From the NCBI GenBank assembly GCA_002786025.1, contig NHNW01000028.1, positions 310,001 through 374,000 on the forward strand: a stretch of 64,000 bases of DNA. The letters are read 5' to 3'. Below the pieces are notes generated by a model. That model did no database searches. It saw nothing but the letters and a program-made list of their open reading frames with translations, and was not told the DNA's origin. Positions 1 to 10,889 of this stretch are shown piece by piece. This DNA is from Zasmidium citrigriseum. Taxonomy: Eukaryota > Ascomycota > Dothideomycetes > Mycosphaerellales > Mycosphaerellaceae. Every line of letters starts with the position of its first letter. Position 1 is the first letter of the stretch. The translations under genes and the position numbers were made by a program.

Positions 1-849
1 TCCAGAGCAAGCTTTACCTTCGTCTGATCGTTGCTCTCCTGCTCCGGGGCCTGCTCTGCTTCCTTTGAGACTGCTTCAGTCTGAAGATTCTCTTTTGGCT
101 CCTCGGTCCTCTTCCTACCATCATTGACGACATCTCGCCTCCTGCGCTGCTCGTTCTTTCTCTCTCTTCTGAGTCTGTGAGCAGTGTCGTTGACGAATTT
201 GGAGCGAGTACGGTTGTTGGCTCTTCCATATTCGCGACAATCCCTGAGACTATGCGAGTCGGCATCCCTTCTCAGGATCAGGTCTCCCTTACACCAAAGA
301 CATGGCACCATCCGCATGATGTCTCGATGATTCCGTTCAAAGTTGGGTTCATGAGCTCTCATGCCTCCATTGGGTGTTCGAGCAGGCGGAAAGCGAGCTG
401 GATCATTCCGATGAGCAGGAGGGCTGTAGTGGTCGTTATGACGACCATAAGAAGGTGCATGGTCATGGCGTGGTCCAGAATTGTGGTGCTGTCCGTATGA
501 GTTGTAAGAATTGTGTTGCAGCATCTGCTGTCTTTCGGCTCGTTCTATTTGCCGTCCAACGGCGATCATACCGTGCATGACGTCTGTGACGGGTATCATA
601 TCAGGCTGATGAGAGTATGCAGATTGGAATGATGGTGGCGGGGGTGGCGGGGCCGGTGGCACTGGATTCTGTACTGGTGGTAGCCGTCGTCCGTTTGGTG
701 GTGGTGGCTGACGAGCACTTGGTCGTCTCGGTGTGTTTGATGGGAGCCCTGCCGCAGGCCCTGGAGTACGTTGTCAGTAGATGTTGTGGGACCAAGTGCG
801 AATACATACTTTGCGGCGTTCTGCCGTTGTTGCTATTCATGAGATCCAT
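1..849 (-). CDS. Proline-rich protein with zinc-knuckle-like CCHC motif (3' end cut by window)
   Basis: I do not recognise this gene. The start ATG is at 849; exon 1 is 810-849, the intron is 761-809 (donor GTATGT, branch CTGAC, acceptor CCAG), and exon 2 is open from 760 past the left edge, so the C-terminus is missing. Exon 2 is an open frame of about 250 codons without its own start or stop, which makes it easy to overlook. The visible protein begins with a proline-rich, low-complexity stretch, then a histidine/asparagine/serine/tyrosine-rich region, then a possible zinc ligand set C-x2-C-x12-H-x4-C (codons between about 302 and 237), followed by a highly charged Lys/Arg/Glu tail. The CCHC spacing recalls RNA- or DNA-binding knuckles, but that is inference. 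Proline runs and the basic tail would suit a nuclear protein. Confidence 0.6.
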
Positions 850-866
850 CAGTCGGCGTATGTCTG

Positions 867-1049
867 CTACGATCCGAAGATGGAAGACATGAACGCTGAC
901 TTATATCCAAGGACACCAGCAATCGACGCAAACAACAGTAGACTGCTGGAGTCTTCCACCCGCCCTTGCTTCTCATTGTACGCTTTGAGAAATTTGAGTA
1001 AAACAACGTATACATCGACAGCGTTCGAGAAGACGACAGAATCATCCAA
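867..1049 (-). CDS. Possible small hydrophobic ORF upstream of the zinc-knuckle gene
   Basis: A 60-residue frame with a plausible hydrophobic segment (around residues 36-52) ends 18 bases before the ATG of the next gene on the same strand. It could be an upstream ORF or a missed 5' exon, but I see no credible donor/acceptor pair that would join it in frame. Family unknown; it may simply be chance. Confidence 0.2.
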   Translation of the reverse strand: MDDSVVFSNAVDVYVVLLKFLKAYNEKQGRVEDSSSLLLFASIAGVLGYKSAFMSSIFGS

Positions 1050-1154
1050 AGTATGTTTGCTTGACCTGCAGGCACCCGTGCGATCCTGGCGACCTTGCAG
1101 GCACCCAGGACCAGAATGCAGCCCTTATGAGCAAAACCAAATCTTTCGCTCTCG

Positions 1155-1325
1155 GCTCATCTGGTCCAATGGTAAGGCACTCCGGGAGTCCCCAGGGGGG
1201 AGTTCCTGTACGTGGGGAGCCTCTTTGATCTCGCCCAGAGCTTGGAAAGGCTACTTACGTACGGGAACTCCCCTCTGGGGGATAGAACCTCTTGGAGGAT
1301 ACGAGTTCGACTCTCGTGGTGAGCA
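1155..1325 (+). tRNA. tRNA-like locus with a long hairpin-containing insertion
   Basis: The two ends form a 7-bp acceptor stem (GCTCATC at 1155-1161 with GGTGAGC at 1318-1324). An A-box-like D arm follows (TGGTCCAATGGTAAGGC from 1162). A canonical B-box/T arm is present (stem ACGAG/CTCGT around loop TTCGACT, 1301-1317). Oligo-T runs that could end Pol III transcription follow (1338-1342 and 1346-1350). CTCCG (from 1180) can pair with TGGAG (about 1293-1297) as anticodon stem. Between lie roughly 95 extra bases that look like an intron and contain a long inverted repeat. A clear U33 and anticodon cannot be assigned, so isotype is unknown and a pseudogene is possible. Confidence 0.45.
1190..1280 (+). 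repeat. 23-bp inverted repeat inside the tRNA-like locus
   Basis: The arm at 1190-1212 and the arm at 1258-1280 are reverse complements over 23 bases, with two positions that become G-U wobbles in RNA. The loop is 45 nt. In a transcript this would be a continuous 23-bp hairpin lying within the presumed tRNA intron. Confidence 0.7.
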
Positions 1326-1420
1326 AATCGATGGTTCTTTTTGTCTTTTTGATGGATTGATTTGCACTGTTCTCGTTAGCAAACTCTTCTCATCTTCTTT
1401 TGCAATCTTTGATACCTTGA

Positions 1421-1609
1421 ATGAATACTGACGTTCATGCCCTTTCAATTCCATCCATTCTTTCATCTGCTCCCCAAATCCCACCCCTCCTCCTCCTCCT
1501 CCTCCTCGCCCTCACTCACCACCTCACTCTCAATCACATGCCCCCCTTCCATCCCCCCACCCATCATAACCCCCTTCACCCTTTCCTCCACCAATCAAAT
1601 CCAAAAGCA
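1421..1609. other. C/T-rich spacer between tRNA-like loci
   Basis: Strongly pyrimidine-rich on the plus strand, including a run of TCC repeats near 1488-1505. No coding or RNA feature is seen; the short frames here are low complexity. Confidence 0.6.
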
Positions 1610-1816
1610 GCTGACGTGGTGTAATGGTAGCATCCTCGACCTCTACCTGGAAGGTTAAGGCCAGGAATCTCGGGTTCGCCCGTCCACCTGTCGTGCTCCG
1701 GCACGTTCAGGGGTTTCAATCATCCGTCCAACAAATCGCCCCTTCACCGCTAGCGCCGTGTTGCCGCGAGAGGACAGCGTAGCGAGGAGATCCGAGTTCG
1801 ACTCTCGGCGTCAGCA
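1610..1816 (+). tRNA. Second tRNA-like locus with a long insertion
   Basis: A perfect 7-bp acceptor stem is present: GCTGACG (1610-1616) with CGTCAGC (1809-1815). The D arm TGGTGTAATGGTAGCAT (1617-1633) resembles fungal Glu/Gln-type D arms and can form a 4-bp stem. The T arm (CCGAG/CTCGG around TTCGACT, 1792-1808) is canonical. CCTCG (about 1634-1638) can pair with CGAGG (about 1782-1787) as anticodon stem. A T6 run follows at 1828-1833, suitable as Pol III terminator. The insertion is about 130 nt, far longer than usual fungal tRNA introns. The anticodon is not assignable with confidence. It could be a real long-intron tRNA or a decayed one. Confidence 0.45.
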
Positions 1817-2043
1817 ATGATGTGTTCTTTTTTCTTTTTGGTTTTGACTTAGTCCTGGGAGGGGATAGGTTATGGCGGGGGAAGGAAAAGTGTACGAGAC
1901 GAGGGAAGGAGGAAAAAGGGGAGGAGATACGAAATAGGTGGAAAGGGGTCTCACGTATGTCTTTTAGTGCTACATAACTCTGTACATCTCATCTATCTAT
2001 ACAAATCCCAGAGCAGAGTGGTATCTTCTTTTTACACGAACTC

Positions 2044-5000
2044 CTACACAACCTCCTTCTTCATCCCCAAATCCTGCACCTTCCACCCACTCCCCTTCTG
2101 AAACGTCTGCTTCTCCGCATCCCCAAGCACAGTAATATACGCCTCCTCCTCAACGGCCTTAGCAACCTTCTCCGCCGCCTCTCTAACCTGCTTCGCATCA
2201 ACATCCAACAACCACTCCCGCCTCTCCTGTTCCATCTTCCCATCAACACCGCTCAAGAACCTCACCATACCCTCCTGATTCACGCTGACGGGCGCATCTA
2301 AGCCCTGGAAGACGCCCAACTTCGCCTCTTCCAACTCTCGTTCACTCCACTCGCGTTCTGCCGCCCAGCGGCCGGTCTCCGAGTAGATCTTGAGGGTGTT
2401 GGATGGGTTTGGGTCGCGGTAGGAGTACATGCCAAAGATGCCAGGGATGCCTTTGCTGTAGGCGCCGCCGCCATACGCGCCGCCTTTTTCGCGGATCTCG
2501 TGGTGGAGGTGTTTGTGCGTGAGGAGCTTGGCGAGGATGGCGAAGGGGGCGGAGGTCGGTGAGGTGTAGGGGCCTGTGGGGAGGGCGAGGCCGGAGTAGG
2601 AGACTTGGTAGGGGAGGTTGAAGAGCGTGCGGCGGGAGTTGAAGTCCAAGAGAGATTGGGTCGACGTTGTTGATGAAGGGCCTGAAAGGTTGGCGGCGGA
2701 TGTGGTTGCGAGGAACTTCTGTAGGGCGGCTTCGTTGGCGCCAACGGATTCAGCGCCGCATGTAAGTGCCACACGCATTGAGCCGCTACGCATGTTAGAG
2801 ACTGCGATGGCTTGGATGGTCTTCAGCTTTGCAATCAACTCGCTCATCGCTGCTGGGTCGTCCTCAGAAGCAGCCAGAGAGGCCGTCAGCTTGACCTGCG
2901 AAAGCCCGCTGTATTGTTCGGCCAGACGAGCTTCCGGGCTGATTCCTGCTTCGGAATATCGCATGGCATAGCTGTGACCACTCGAAGCGACTGCGTCAAC
3001 AGCACCGCTGGCGGCAGTCTGTAGTAGCTCGCGCACCATGCGATGTGCGTGTGGCGAATCGAAGTCAGTGCCCAGTAGCACGGTCTGAATCAGCTCGAAC
3101 ATAGCCGGAATGTTGTGGTCGAAAGCATGGCCACTGATTGCAAGTCCTTCCTCGGCCTGCTTGATGTCGAAGGGGCTGGCAGTGGTATGGGTGCCGAACG
3201 AGATGCCGCCAGTCTTTAGTTTAATCAGATCTTCAATCTCTTCCATGGACCTGTCTTTGGTACCAATCCGCATCAGACTGTCGCAGAAGAGCGGTACCAT
3301 CATTCGAAGCTCGCCTGGTAGGTCCTTGAACAGCGAAAGTGCGCGGAAGTAGGTCAGGCCATTCGTAGCTGACTCGTGCCACTGGACCTTGACATTGTCG
3401 ACAGTGCTATCGCGGACTTCAGTCTGCTTCTGAACCCGTGGAATGTCGGATACGCGGAGTGTCGGGAGGCTGTCGAGTGATTGAGTACGTCCAGCATCTT
3501 GCTCCTTGACAAGCTCCAGCTCACGTTCTCTCAAACCCTTGTACGCCTCCTGACCGCTAGGGTAGCCTTTCACTGCTTCCGCAACTTTAGTCTGCAATCT
3601 GCTTGCCTCTTCCGCAGCAAGCTCAGCGGCAAAGTCGGGGCTTGGCTCCATGGTGAAAGTCATTGTGTTCTCAACGAGTAGATACTTCTTCAGCAAGCCC
3701 TCAAGATACCCTTCTTGAGCATAGTTTGCCTTGAACTGATCGAGCGTCGCCTTCACCGCAAGAGCCTTGTAGGGGTCAAGACCATTGAACCATTTGCCGA
3801 CCAAACGTTGCACAGTGCCCAATCCGAACTTGGCTGATTTGTGCTTGAGCGAAAGCTCCGTCTGGTGCAGATTTCCTTCGATCTTGTTCTTGTCCAAGCC
3901 CTTCGCAATCGTCTCCATAATAGTAGCAGTGATGACTTCCTTGACTTTGGGGACGTTTTCCTTCGTCACACCGTTCAATCCTATTGAGAAGATAGCAGTT
4001 GGCTCCGTGTCCAAGATTCCAGTATTGGGAGAGAAGTCGGTGCCAAGACCAGATTCGATGAGAGCGCGGTACATGGGCGAGCCGTAGCCGTCCATGAGCA
4101 CGTTCAGCGCAAGACTGAGGGCGGTGAATTCGACGACATCGCGAGGGTCGCCAACGAGCCAGGTGACAGACGTCTTGTATTGCGAGTCGATAGGGGTCAG
4201 AGGGTCGATGGGGCCCTTGAGAGTGACATCTTTGGGGCTGTCGAGTGTGATGGGTGCCTTCAGCTCTTGGTCGACCTTCGTCTTGTTGAACGCTGCCAGT
4301 TGCTCGCCGAGGAACTGCAGATGATGTTGTACAGGCTGATCCCCATATGTCAAGATCTTGCTGTTGCTTGGATGGTAGTGATCCTTGTGGAAGTTCCTGA
4401 GCTGCTCGTATGTGAGTTCCGTCATCTTAGCCGGGTCACCTCCATAGTTGTTCAGAGCAGGCACGACATGCTCAAAGAAGCGAATGAAGTACAGATATGT
4501 CGCATCGCTCATCTGCCCCTTCATCTCGTTGTATACGACTCCTTTAAAGACCAAGTCGCTTCCATCCTCCTTTTCAGCAGCCTCCGGGTTCTCTGGGCCT
4601 ATTCGCCATCCTTCTTGCACGAAATCGGAGTGTTTGAGGAGAGGACGGAGTGTGGAATCGAGATAGACACTCATCAAATTACGGAAATCTTGAGCGTTGG
4701 TGGTGGCGAAGGGGTACATGGTATGATCGGTGGAGGTCATGGCGTTCATGAAATTTTGAAGGGAGCGAGGAATCATCTTGAAAAACGGATCGCGAACGGG
4801 ATACCTACCACTTCTATCAGCCTATATATCTCCTACCCTCCTAGCATATACACCTACTTCTCCGACCCGCATAGTGTGGTATGTTCCAAGATATGAGGCA
4901 CACCGGTGGCGTCGGGCGGGTTCGTCTTGAAGCCGATGAGAAAAGCATTGTTGGCATCGTCTCTCGCCAGATGCAAGTAGTCGGCGCCCGTCTTGTCGTG

Positions 5001-5204
5001 GGTGAAGTGCAACGCGGACAATTCTAGCTCGGGCACGTGCTCGGCGCGGTTGAGCGTGAAGCCATGGAGCTGCTCGCCCGGCTTGGGCAGTGACTGGAGA
5101 TCGGTCACGGAGGCGTACGCTCGTCGAGTGTTCAGTGACCGCAGACGATGGTAGGGCGAGACGATGCGAGGGGCGCGCGCAGCACTGCGCAGCGAGCTCA
5201 ACAT
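2044..5204 (-). CDS. CYM1: Presequence protease Cym1/PreP, mitochondrial M16C metalloprotease
   Basis: This zinc protease degrades cleaved mitochondrial targeting peptides in the matrix. Exon 1 is 4858-5204, the intron 4805-4857 (GTAGGT...GTAG), exon 2 2044-4804; the product is about 1035 residues, the usual length for PreP. The N-terminus is Arg/Ser/Ala-rich without acids, as expected for a mitochondrial presequence. The inverted zinc motif HILEH lies at residues 104-108, directly followed by the family signature [16 protein letters not shown], which the intron splits at the Lys codon. Splicing restores that signature exactly, which validates the junction. The C-terminal M16C domains follow through exon 2. 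The gene diverges from the taxilin gene across 650 bp. Confidence 0.95.
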
Positions 5205-5855
5205 TGATGGCCGATTTGATTAAAGAGAGTAGAAAGTAAAAGAAGAAGAGGTGCGATGTGTGAGGTGTCGTTGCTCCAGCCAAGCCATATTGACGTCGAT
5301 TATTCATTTCAGCCGCTGCAGGCGTCCCCTTCCGGCTAGCCCTCCAGCAACTTCATCCTGCGTTCACCACCCACCAACACCTCTGCTGCACATCAATATC
5401 GCCCTCTGCTCGCACTCCCCGCCCGCCGGACGCCCGCCGCATATCCAGTCCGCTATTGATACCGTCCCGCCGTCGATATCCCTGGCCGCGACCCCCGTTC
5501 CGCCCCCCAGCAGCCTCCGCACCCTTAATCCGCCGCGAGCTCATTCCCCGTCGTGCCACCTCCCATCGAGTCCCGTATCACACGACTTGAGGCACTGCTA
5601 GGACGGCATTGTATTCCTCTCCTGCGGCGTCTGCACTGTGGTCCACCACCGCAGATGCCAAGCGCAGGGCGAGTGCAAACCCTGCCGTCGGACTCCACCC
5701 ACAGACCGACGGCGATCCCCTCGACACTGCTATCATTCTAGCATCGCCACTGATCTTTACTACTCTCGTGCGCCATAGAGACGAGCAGGATCCCATTGTT
5801 TTGCGCGAGGAAGAGCGCGATCTTTCCATAGCTTCGCGGATCTGAAACCCTCCCC
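5205..5855. promoter_or_regulatory. Divergent promoter region of CYM1 and taxilin
   Basis: 651 bp between two divergently oriented start codons. It is C-rich on the plus strand, and the frames inside it are proline/serine low complexity without homology I recognise. It most likely holds both 5' leaders. Confidence 0.55.
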
Positions 5856-7471
5856 ATGGCCCAGGTCGCCGCTCATCACCAGCAGCCGCTACCGGCCAAC
5901 AATGCTCGCGGATCCCCTGCCTCGGCCGACTACTCTCGTGATGCCTCTACCTCCGATGGCTCCATCCCCGCACCTCCTCCACCTCCCACCAACGCTCCTG
6001 CCCCTGCGCCGAAAGGGAAAGCCAAGGGCAAGAAGGGAGCCAACAACTCCACAGACCCGTCAGATGCGCACAAAGCTCTTCTGTCCAAAATCTCCCAGCT
6101 CGAGGCTACCAGCACCGAGGATGCCCAGCAGAGCGCGGAGATTGAGGCAGAGGTGAAGAAGGCCAACCGCGATCTTTCTCAAGTACTGGCCAATCTGGAA
6201 CCGCAGCACAGCAAACTTGACATTCTCCAGAAGAGGTACACTGATCTACTCAGTGAAATGAAAAAGACTGAGCGAGACCATGTCAAGGCGAAGAAGCGGG
6301 GAGATCAGCTACAGAAGGAGAAAGAGGAGATTGGCAAGGAGCGGACGAAGGAGAAGGCGATGAAGGAGAAGTTGGAGAAGCTCAGCAGAGAACTCACGAG
6401 AGAGAATAAGAAGCTTAAGGACGACTACCGCGATCTTAAGGAGAACTCTGCAAATCGCAATGACGAGCTGCACCGTAAACTGGAGGGCATGGTTCTGGAT
6501 ATGAGCGAAGTCGTTTCTGAACGAAAGGCTCCCGAACGGCAAAGTCAAGAATTGGAGCAGGATAAGCTGTTCAGGGAGAAATTCACGTCGTTTTTGCACC
6601 AGTACGAACTCAGGGAGCTGCACTTCCAGAGTCTACTCCGAGCCAAAGATCTGGAGATACAATATCAGATCGCAAAGCACGAGCAGTTGAAGAAAGCGCA
6701 GGAGACGGAGCTGTCTAAGAGCCACCAATTGACACGACAAGTGAGCACGTTCAGCCAGACGGAAAACGAGCTTCGAGGTCAGCTCAATGTCTACGTGGAA
6801 AAGTTCAAGCAGGTATGTCTTCAGCAACAGCACTGGCAATACCCTTTGCGACACGTTCTATACCGCTGAAACATATGGTTTGCTTGCCTGGTAACTGACT
6901 GACCTTCCAGCAGGTAGAAGACACCCTTAACAATAGTAACGATTTGTTCTTGACGTTTAGGAAGGAGATGGAAGAGATGTCCAAGAAGACTAAACGTCTG
7001 GAGAAGGAGAATCTGAACCTAACGAGGAAACAAGAAGCGACCAACAAGAACATTTTCCAGATGGCCGAAGAGCGCAGTCAAAGCCAGTCAACCATCGAGC
7101 GCCTGACGAGGGAGAACGAGAAGCTGAAGAAGCTTTGTCGAGCGATGCAGACGCAGGGGTATGGCAACGCGCACGCAGCTGCGGCAGGTGCTCAGAGCGC
7201 TGCCGTCGATGCGGGCGACTTCGATGAGGGGTTGGAAGGGGAGACTGAGAGCGAGTACGAAGACGAAGAGGAGTACGATGAAGATGAAGAAGGCGAGTAC
7301 GACGACGACACAGAAGAGGAAGTGCTCGACGTGCAGCCCCGAACGTATGGGCCTCCACCTCCGCCTCCGCCGCAAGAGACGTTACCAAATGGTAAAGCCA
7401 AGGCCCCGACACCTCAGCCTTCACCTTCAGCGCAAGCACAAGTCAACGGAGTCAATGGAGCTCGGCATTGA
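5856..7471 (+). CDS. Taxilin family coiled-coil protein
   Basis: Taxilins are long coiled-coil proteins linked to syntaxin binding and vesicle traffic. Exons are 5856-6812 and 6914-7471; the intron 6813-6913 (GTATGT...CAGCAG) could also end at 6910, but the shorter exon keeps the family spacing between EKF and TL. The protein is about 504 residues. It has a proline-rich N-terminus (residues about 35-55), a lysine-rich patch, then nearly continuous heptad coiled coil from about residue 70 to 420. That part includes the taxilin hallmark FRKEMEEMSKKTKRLEKEN just after the splice. A very acidic Asp/Glu tail and a proline-rich end follow. No transmembrane segment is present. The start context (CCCCATGGCC) is good. 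Confidence 0.85.
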
Positions 7472-8397
7472 GGAGGGAGCAAAGCTTGTAACTTGTACAT
7501 TCACTCTTGTTTCGCCGCATACACACGCGATCGTTCTGACAACCGCGACCAACTTATTGATTGTACAGCACCTTGCAAGCCAACGTTCCAAAACCTCATC
7601 CCTATCCCTCAACTTTCACTCACCGAACGCACGCTCTTTCCTCGCTAACTCAACCGAAGTCATCATGATGACTCATCACAGTCTTGGCATCGACCACACA
7701 CCTTCCGCCGTCTTCTCTTTCCTCTTCATACACTTCCAGCGCTCGAACAGATTACACGCCCGCCGCATCGCTCTTTTCCACTGCGGCGAGGTCACTTACA
7801 TTGCGCGAGATCGATATCACCTTTTGCTTTCTGCTGCACTGAACCTTTCGAGGAGCGGGTGGTGGGGAGTGAAGGGGTGAGGCTCCGGCTTTCAGACCTG
7901 CTTATTTACTCCTTGAGATCGATGGGGGGCGGACTAAAGTCGGGAGGACATGCTTGATACGAGAGGGAAGCGGGGGGGNNNNNNNNNNNNNNGGGGGGAG
8001 AGGGGGGAGGAGAAGAGTGGTGGGCATGTGGGCGAGGGTGGTGGTGGTGATGAGGGCGTCAAAGTGGGTGGCGAGGTGATGATCGATGTTGAAGCGAGTA
8101 CGACTTCTCCCGTCAAATTCGCATCGTGAAGGAGATGGACACATGTATGAGCAAGTAAGTGATCTATTAATACCCCTCAGGCCAACAACTTTGTCTAGCC
8201 GCCGCCATGTCCGACTCGCAACGTGTGCATGTCCCGCCAGACATCAGGATTTATCATACCCGCCGGCAAGTTTCAAGGTATTCGAAAGTAACAATTGAAT
8301 CGAATCAAGGCTCACATTTGGCTATGAGACTCCTTCGTACTCACAACAAATCGTTATGACTCGAGCCACCGCATGAGACTGTGGGACATTCCACGAC
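7472..8397. other. Intergenic region containing an assembly gap
   Basis: About 0.9 kb without a convincing gene. It contains a G-rich tract interrupted by 14 Ns at 7979-7992, flanked on both sides by G homopolymers, so the true length there is unknown. The frames on both strands are low complexity or overlap the gap. Confidence 0.7.
7979..7992. other. Assembly gap (14 N)
   Basis: Fourteen undetermined bases sit in a poly-G run. This is typical of a homopolymer that failed to assemble. Confidence 0.98.
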
Positions 8398-10477
8398 ATG
8401 ACAGGTAGCGCAGAACAATGGATGAGAACCTTGACAATATGTGTCGCTGTTCTATATTGGCTTTCACATCCCATACTACTGCCGACATACATCATCGCCT
8501 CCGTTCAGATATACCTGGCTTTTCGGAACCAAGACTCGCAACATATACGGCGGTCTTCAAGCTCTTATACGATTATGATGACGAGGAGTGCTCATTCGAG
8601 ACTCCATATACCGGACCTTGATGGTCCCACGGTCGGAGGAGCAAGCGAGATCGAAGACGAGCGGGCACCTGAATCCGTCTCGGGTAATGCCGGACAAGCA
8701 AATGCGAATGAGACCCACCCAGAACAAGCCGGTGGTGGTGGTTCTCGAACGTCGAAAGAAAGTATACGTGGAGAACAAGAACCTGGTGCAGACACACATG
8801 ACGACGTTGGGCGCATATCCGAACGCGCGAAGAGCACTTCTGGGCGGTGCAGTCATTGTAGTACGGGTACACTGTCGAGACCAAATATTTACGAAGATCC
8901 ACGGGCACTGGAAGACGGTACGTCGAAGCGCGACGCGGATGATCGGTTGGGTGATGTCAAAGAGTCGTATCGCGATAGGCTGAGGCGAGCAGCTGGGGAT
9001 AATTGGGATTATTTTGAACCCTCTGGCCGACCCTTCCCAAACGGATGCGAGATCAGTATTCTAGGAGTGGATTATCCTGGTCGAAAATTCAATTGGAAAG
9101 AGACGGATCTGCGCCGGGCAGACAACTCGCGAGTACACGCTGATATTCTCCTCGTGCAGAACATCAGCCTCGAATCCATGCTTGAACTTGGTCAGTCGGC
9201 GGACATCGAACCCGAATTCTTCATTGACTACGTTCTCGAGCGCAAGAGACTCTATGTTGGTGATTCAAGCAGCCTTGATGGACATCGCTGGTGGAGGATG
9301 GTCTGCCTTCTTCCTGCCCAAGGCCATGTTCCCGTCTTCAGACAGTTCAAAGATGTCTTTAAGTCGAATTTACAATTGTGGTTTTACGTTCGGAGTGACG
9401 GTAAGACCAGACGAGGATTCACTGATTGCACATGTAGTACTGATCCAAGATCTAGCGCCTCTTCTTGTCCTGGTGGACGCTTACAGCATTGACAAGCCGG
9501 TTAGGCGTCACTGGTGGAAGGGGAGTACCAGCTCAAACCGGGGGCTTCACCAGAGCGCAGAAATGGCCAGAAGTCTGAATAGATCCGAGGATCGGCCTAT
9601 ACACAGCGCGCCAGAGAACGTAACTTTCTTCATGGCTTGTTGGCTACAGTCGCAACACGACGGATTCAAGGCTCTACAAGAATTACATCAGGAAAGCTTA
9701 GAGCCATCCGCGAGAGCAAAAGCCCTCGATTACCTTCGAGCACTCTTGAACTGCGAGATCTGGAATCACTCCACATCCAGTCTGGAGTCTCGAGCAAGCG
9801 ACCTGCGGTCGGCTGCCGTCGCGAAGTTGAATTTCGACACATTCCGTGCCATTAATGACTGTCGTGGGCATGTTCTGAAGCTCAGATCATCATTTGGCCT
9901 ACCATCGAAGGAGACATCGAGGACAGTAGCAGACGTTATCGATTCCAATCGCAAACATCGCGTGATGGATCTCCCCGTGGACTGCCAGACACTTCTCGAT
10001 CGCGAAGGAGACCCTCTACGCCAGCAAGTCAAAGACATACCGGAGAGACTAAAAGCTGTCGAGAGCGAGCTCAAGGAGACTTTCACGCTGCTAACTCAGG
10101 CCGTCGCTGTGATCGACTCTGATGTCAACAAAAGAAACGCCAATCGCAACACCTTACTTGCTTTACTGGCGGCCCTTTATCTTCCTGCAACCCTCTCCGT
10201 GGGCATATTTGGTATGAACGTCTCACAGGTCACCAAAGACACGAACATGCCAGGCTGGTCTCCGGTCGTTCTTACATTTGTGATTCTCACGGGTATTTCA
10301 GCTCTGTTCATCCTTTTCGTCTTCTCCGATGGGTCAGAGAAACTCGCGCGAATGAGAAAGAAGGTGTTCTCCGATGACGCTCCTAGCAATGATGAAAAGG
10401 CAAGATTTGAACTAATGATGGACAAGGCCCGGACTGCATCCTCAAGGCCATGGAAGGCAAAATTCAGGCGAGCTTGA
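8398..10477 (+). CDS. CorA-like Mg2+ transporter family protein
   Basis: Membrane protein of the CorA superfamily, which forms pentameric divalent-cation channels. The C-terminal part shows the family architecture: a long helical cytosolic stretch, then TM1 ending in the GMN selectivity motif (bases 10211-10219, about residue 593), then a short loop and TM2. The N-terminal ~150 residues are acidic/Ser/Gly-rich and probably disordered. The two frames join through a putative intron 9401-9437 (GTAAGA...TGTAG) of only 37 nt, unusually short; a sequencing indel is the alternative. The start is uncertain: the ATG at 8398 is in frame, but a different frame starting at 8418 (good context) is open for 67 codons. 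An internal ATG near 8575 is also possible. Joined length is about 680 residues. Confidence 0.7.
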
Positions 10478-10647
10478 GGCTGGATGATCTGTTTGCGCTT
10501 GAATTAAGGCCACAATTCTCGAGCAACGAGCAGGTACTCAACGCCGCTGGGAAGACCTATAGAGGATTGGCGACGGTTGGGTGATACGGGGATCCAAATA
10601 CATCCTTCAGATTCCTTGTGCTACTCTCTAATGATACGTAGTGCTAC

Positions 10648-10758
10648 TCAAACCGGCTCCTCTACCGCGCATTCCGCCAACCCAAGATGAAATTCCTCAA
10701 CTAGCGCACCTAAGATTAGCTGATTAGTAGCAAGTTGACACTGAGTCAGGCAATAAGC
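10648..10758 (-). pseudogene. Relic of a UstYa/DUF3328 gene (C-terminal fragment)
   Basis: The minus-strand frame here encodes about 36 residues plus stop that match the C-terminus of the intact UstYa-like gene just upstream. The shared pattern is CLTQ, then LVEE, then AEC.VEEP before the stop. Upstream of the Tyr-Cys codons the frame hits a TAG and then runs into GAAGTGA-type repeat sequence, so the remainder of the copy is gone. It is either a truncated tandem duplicate or, less likely, a last exon whose acceptor is the TTTAG at that point. Confidence 0.6.
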
Positions 10759-10765
10759 CTAAAGT

Positions 10766-10860
10766 GAAGACCCAAATGAAGTAAAATGCCATTTAAAGTG
10801 AGACCAGTATCATCTAGAAGTGAAGGATGAAATGAGGCGAGAAGTGAGCTGAGGGCAGAT
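10766..10860. repeat. Degenerate GAAGTGA-type short repeats
   Basis: Imperfect AAGTGAAG / GAAGTGAG motifs recur in this A/G-rich stretch, which directly abuts the UstYa relic. The same motif family recurs at about 14000-14145. Confidence 0.4.
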
Positions 10861-10889
10861 GTGCAGACATTACACTCTCCTGCGAAAGC

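Noticed and set aside
4180..4896. 238-codon plus-strand ORF inside CYM1
   Set aside because: Antisense shadow of the well-supported protease exon.
7161..7880. 239-codon plus-strand ORF overlapping the end of the taxilin gene
   Set aside because: Out-of-frame shadow of the acidic taxilin tail continuing into the 3' flank.
8588..8983. 131-codon plus-strand ORF over the N-terminal part of the CorA-like gene
   Set aside because: It overlaps the frame that runs directly into the conserved CorA part; kept only as a reason for caution about the start.
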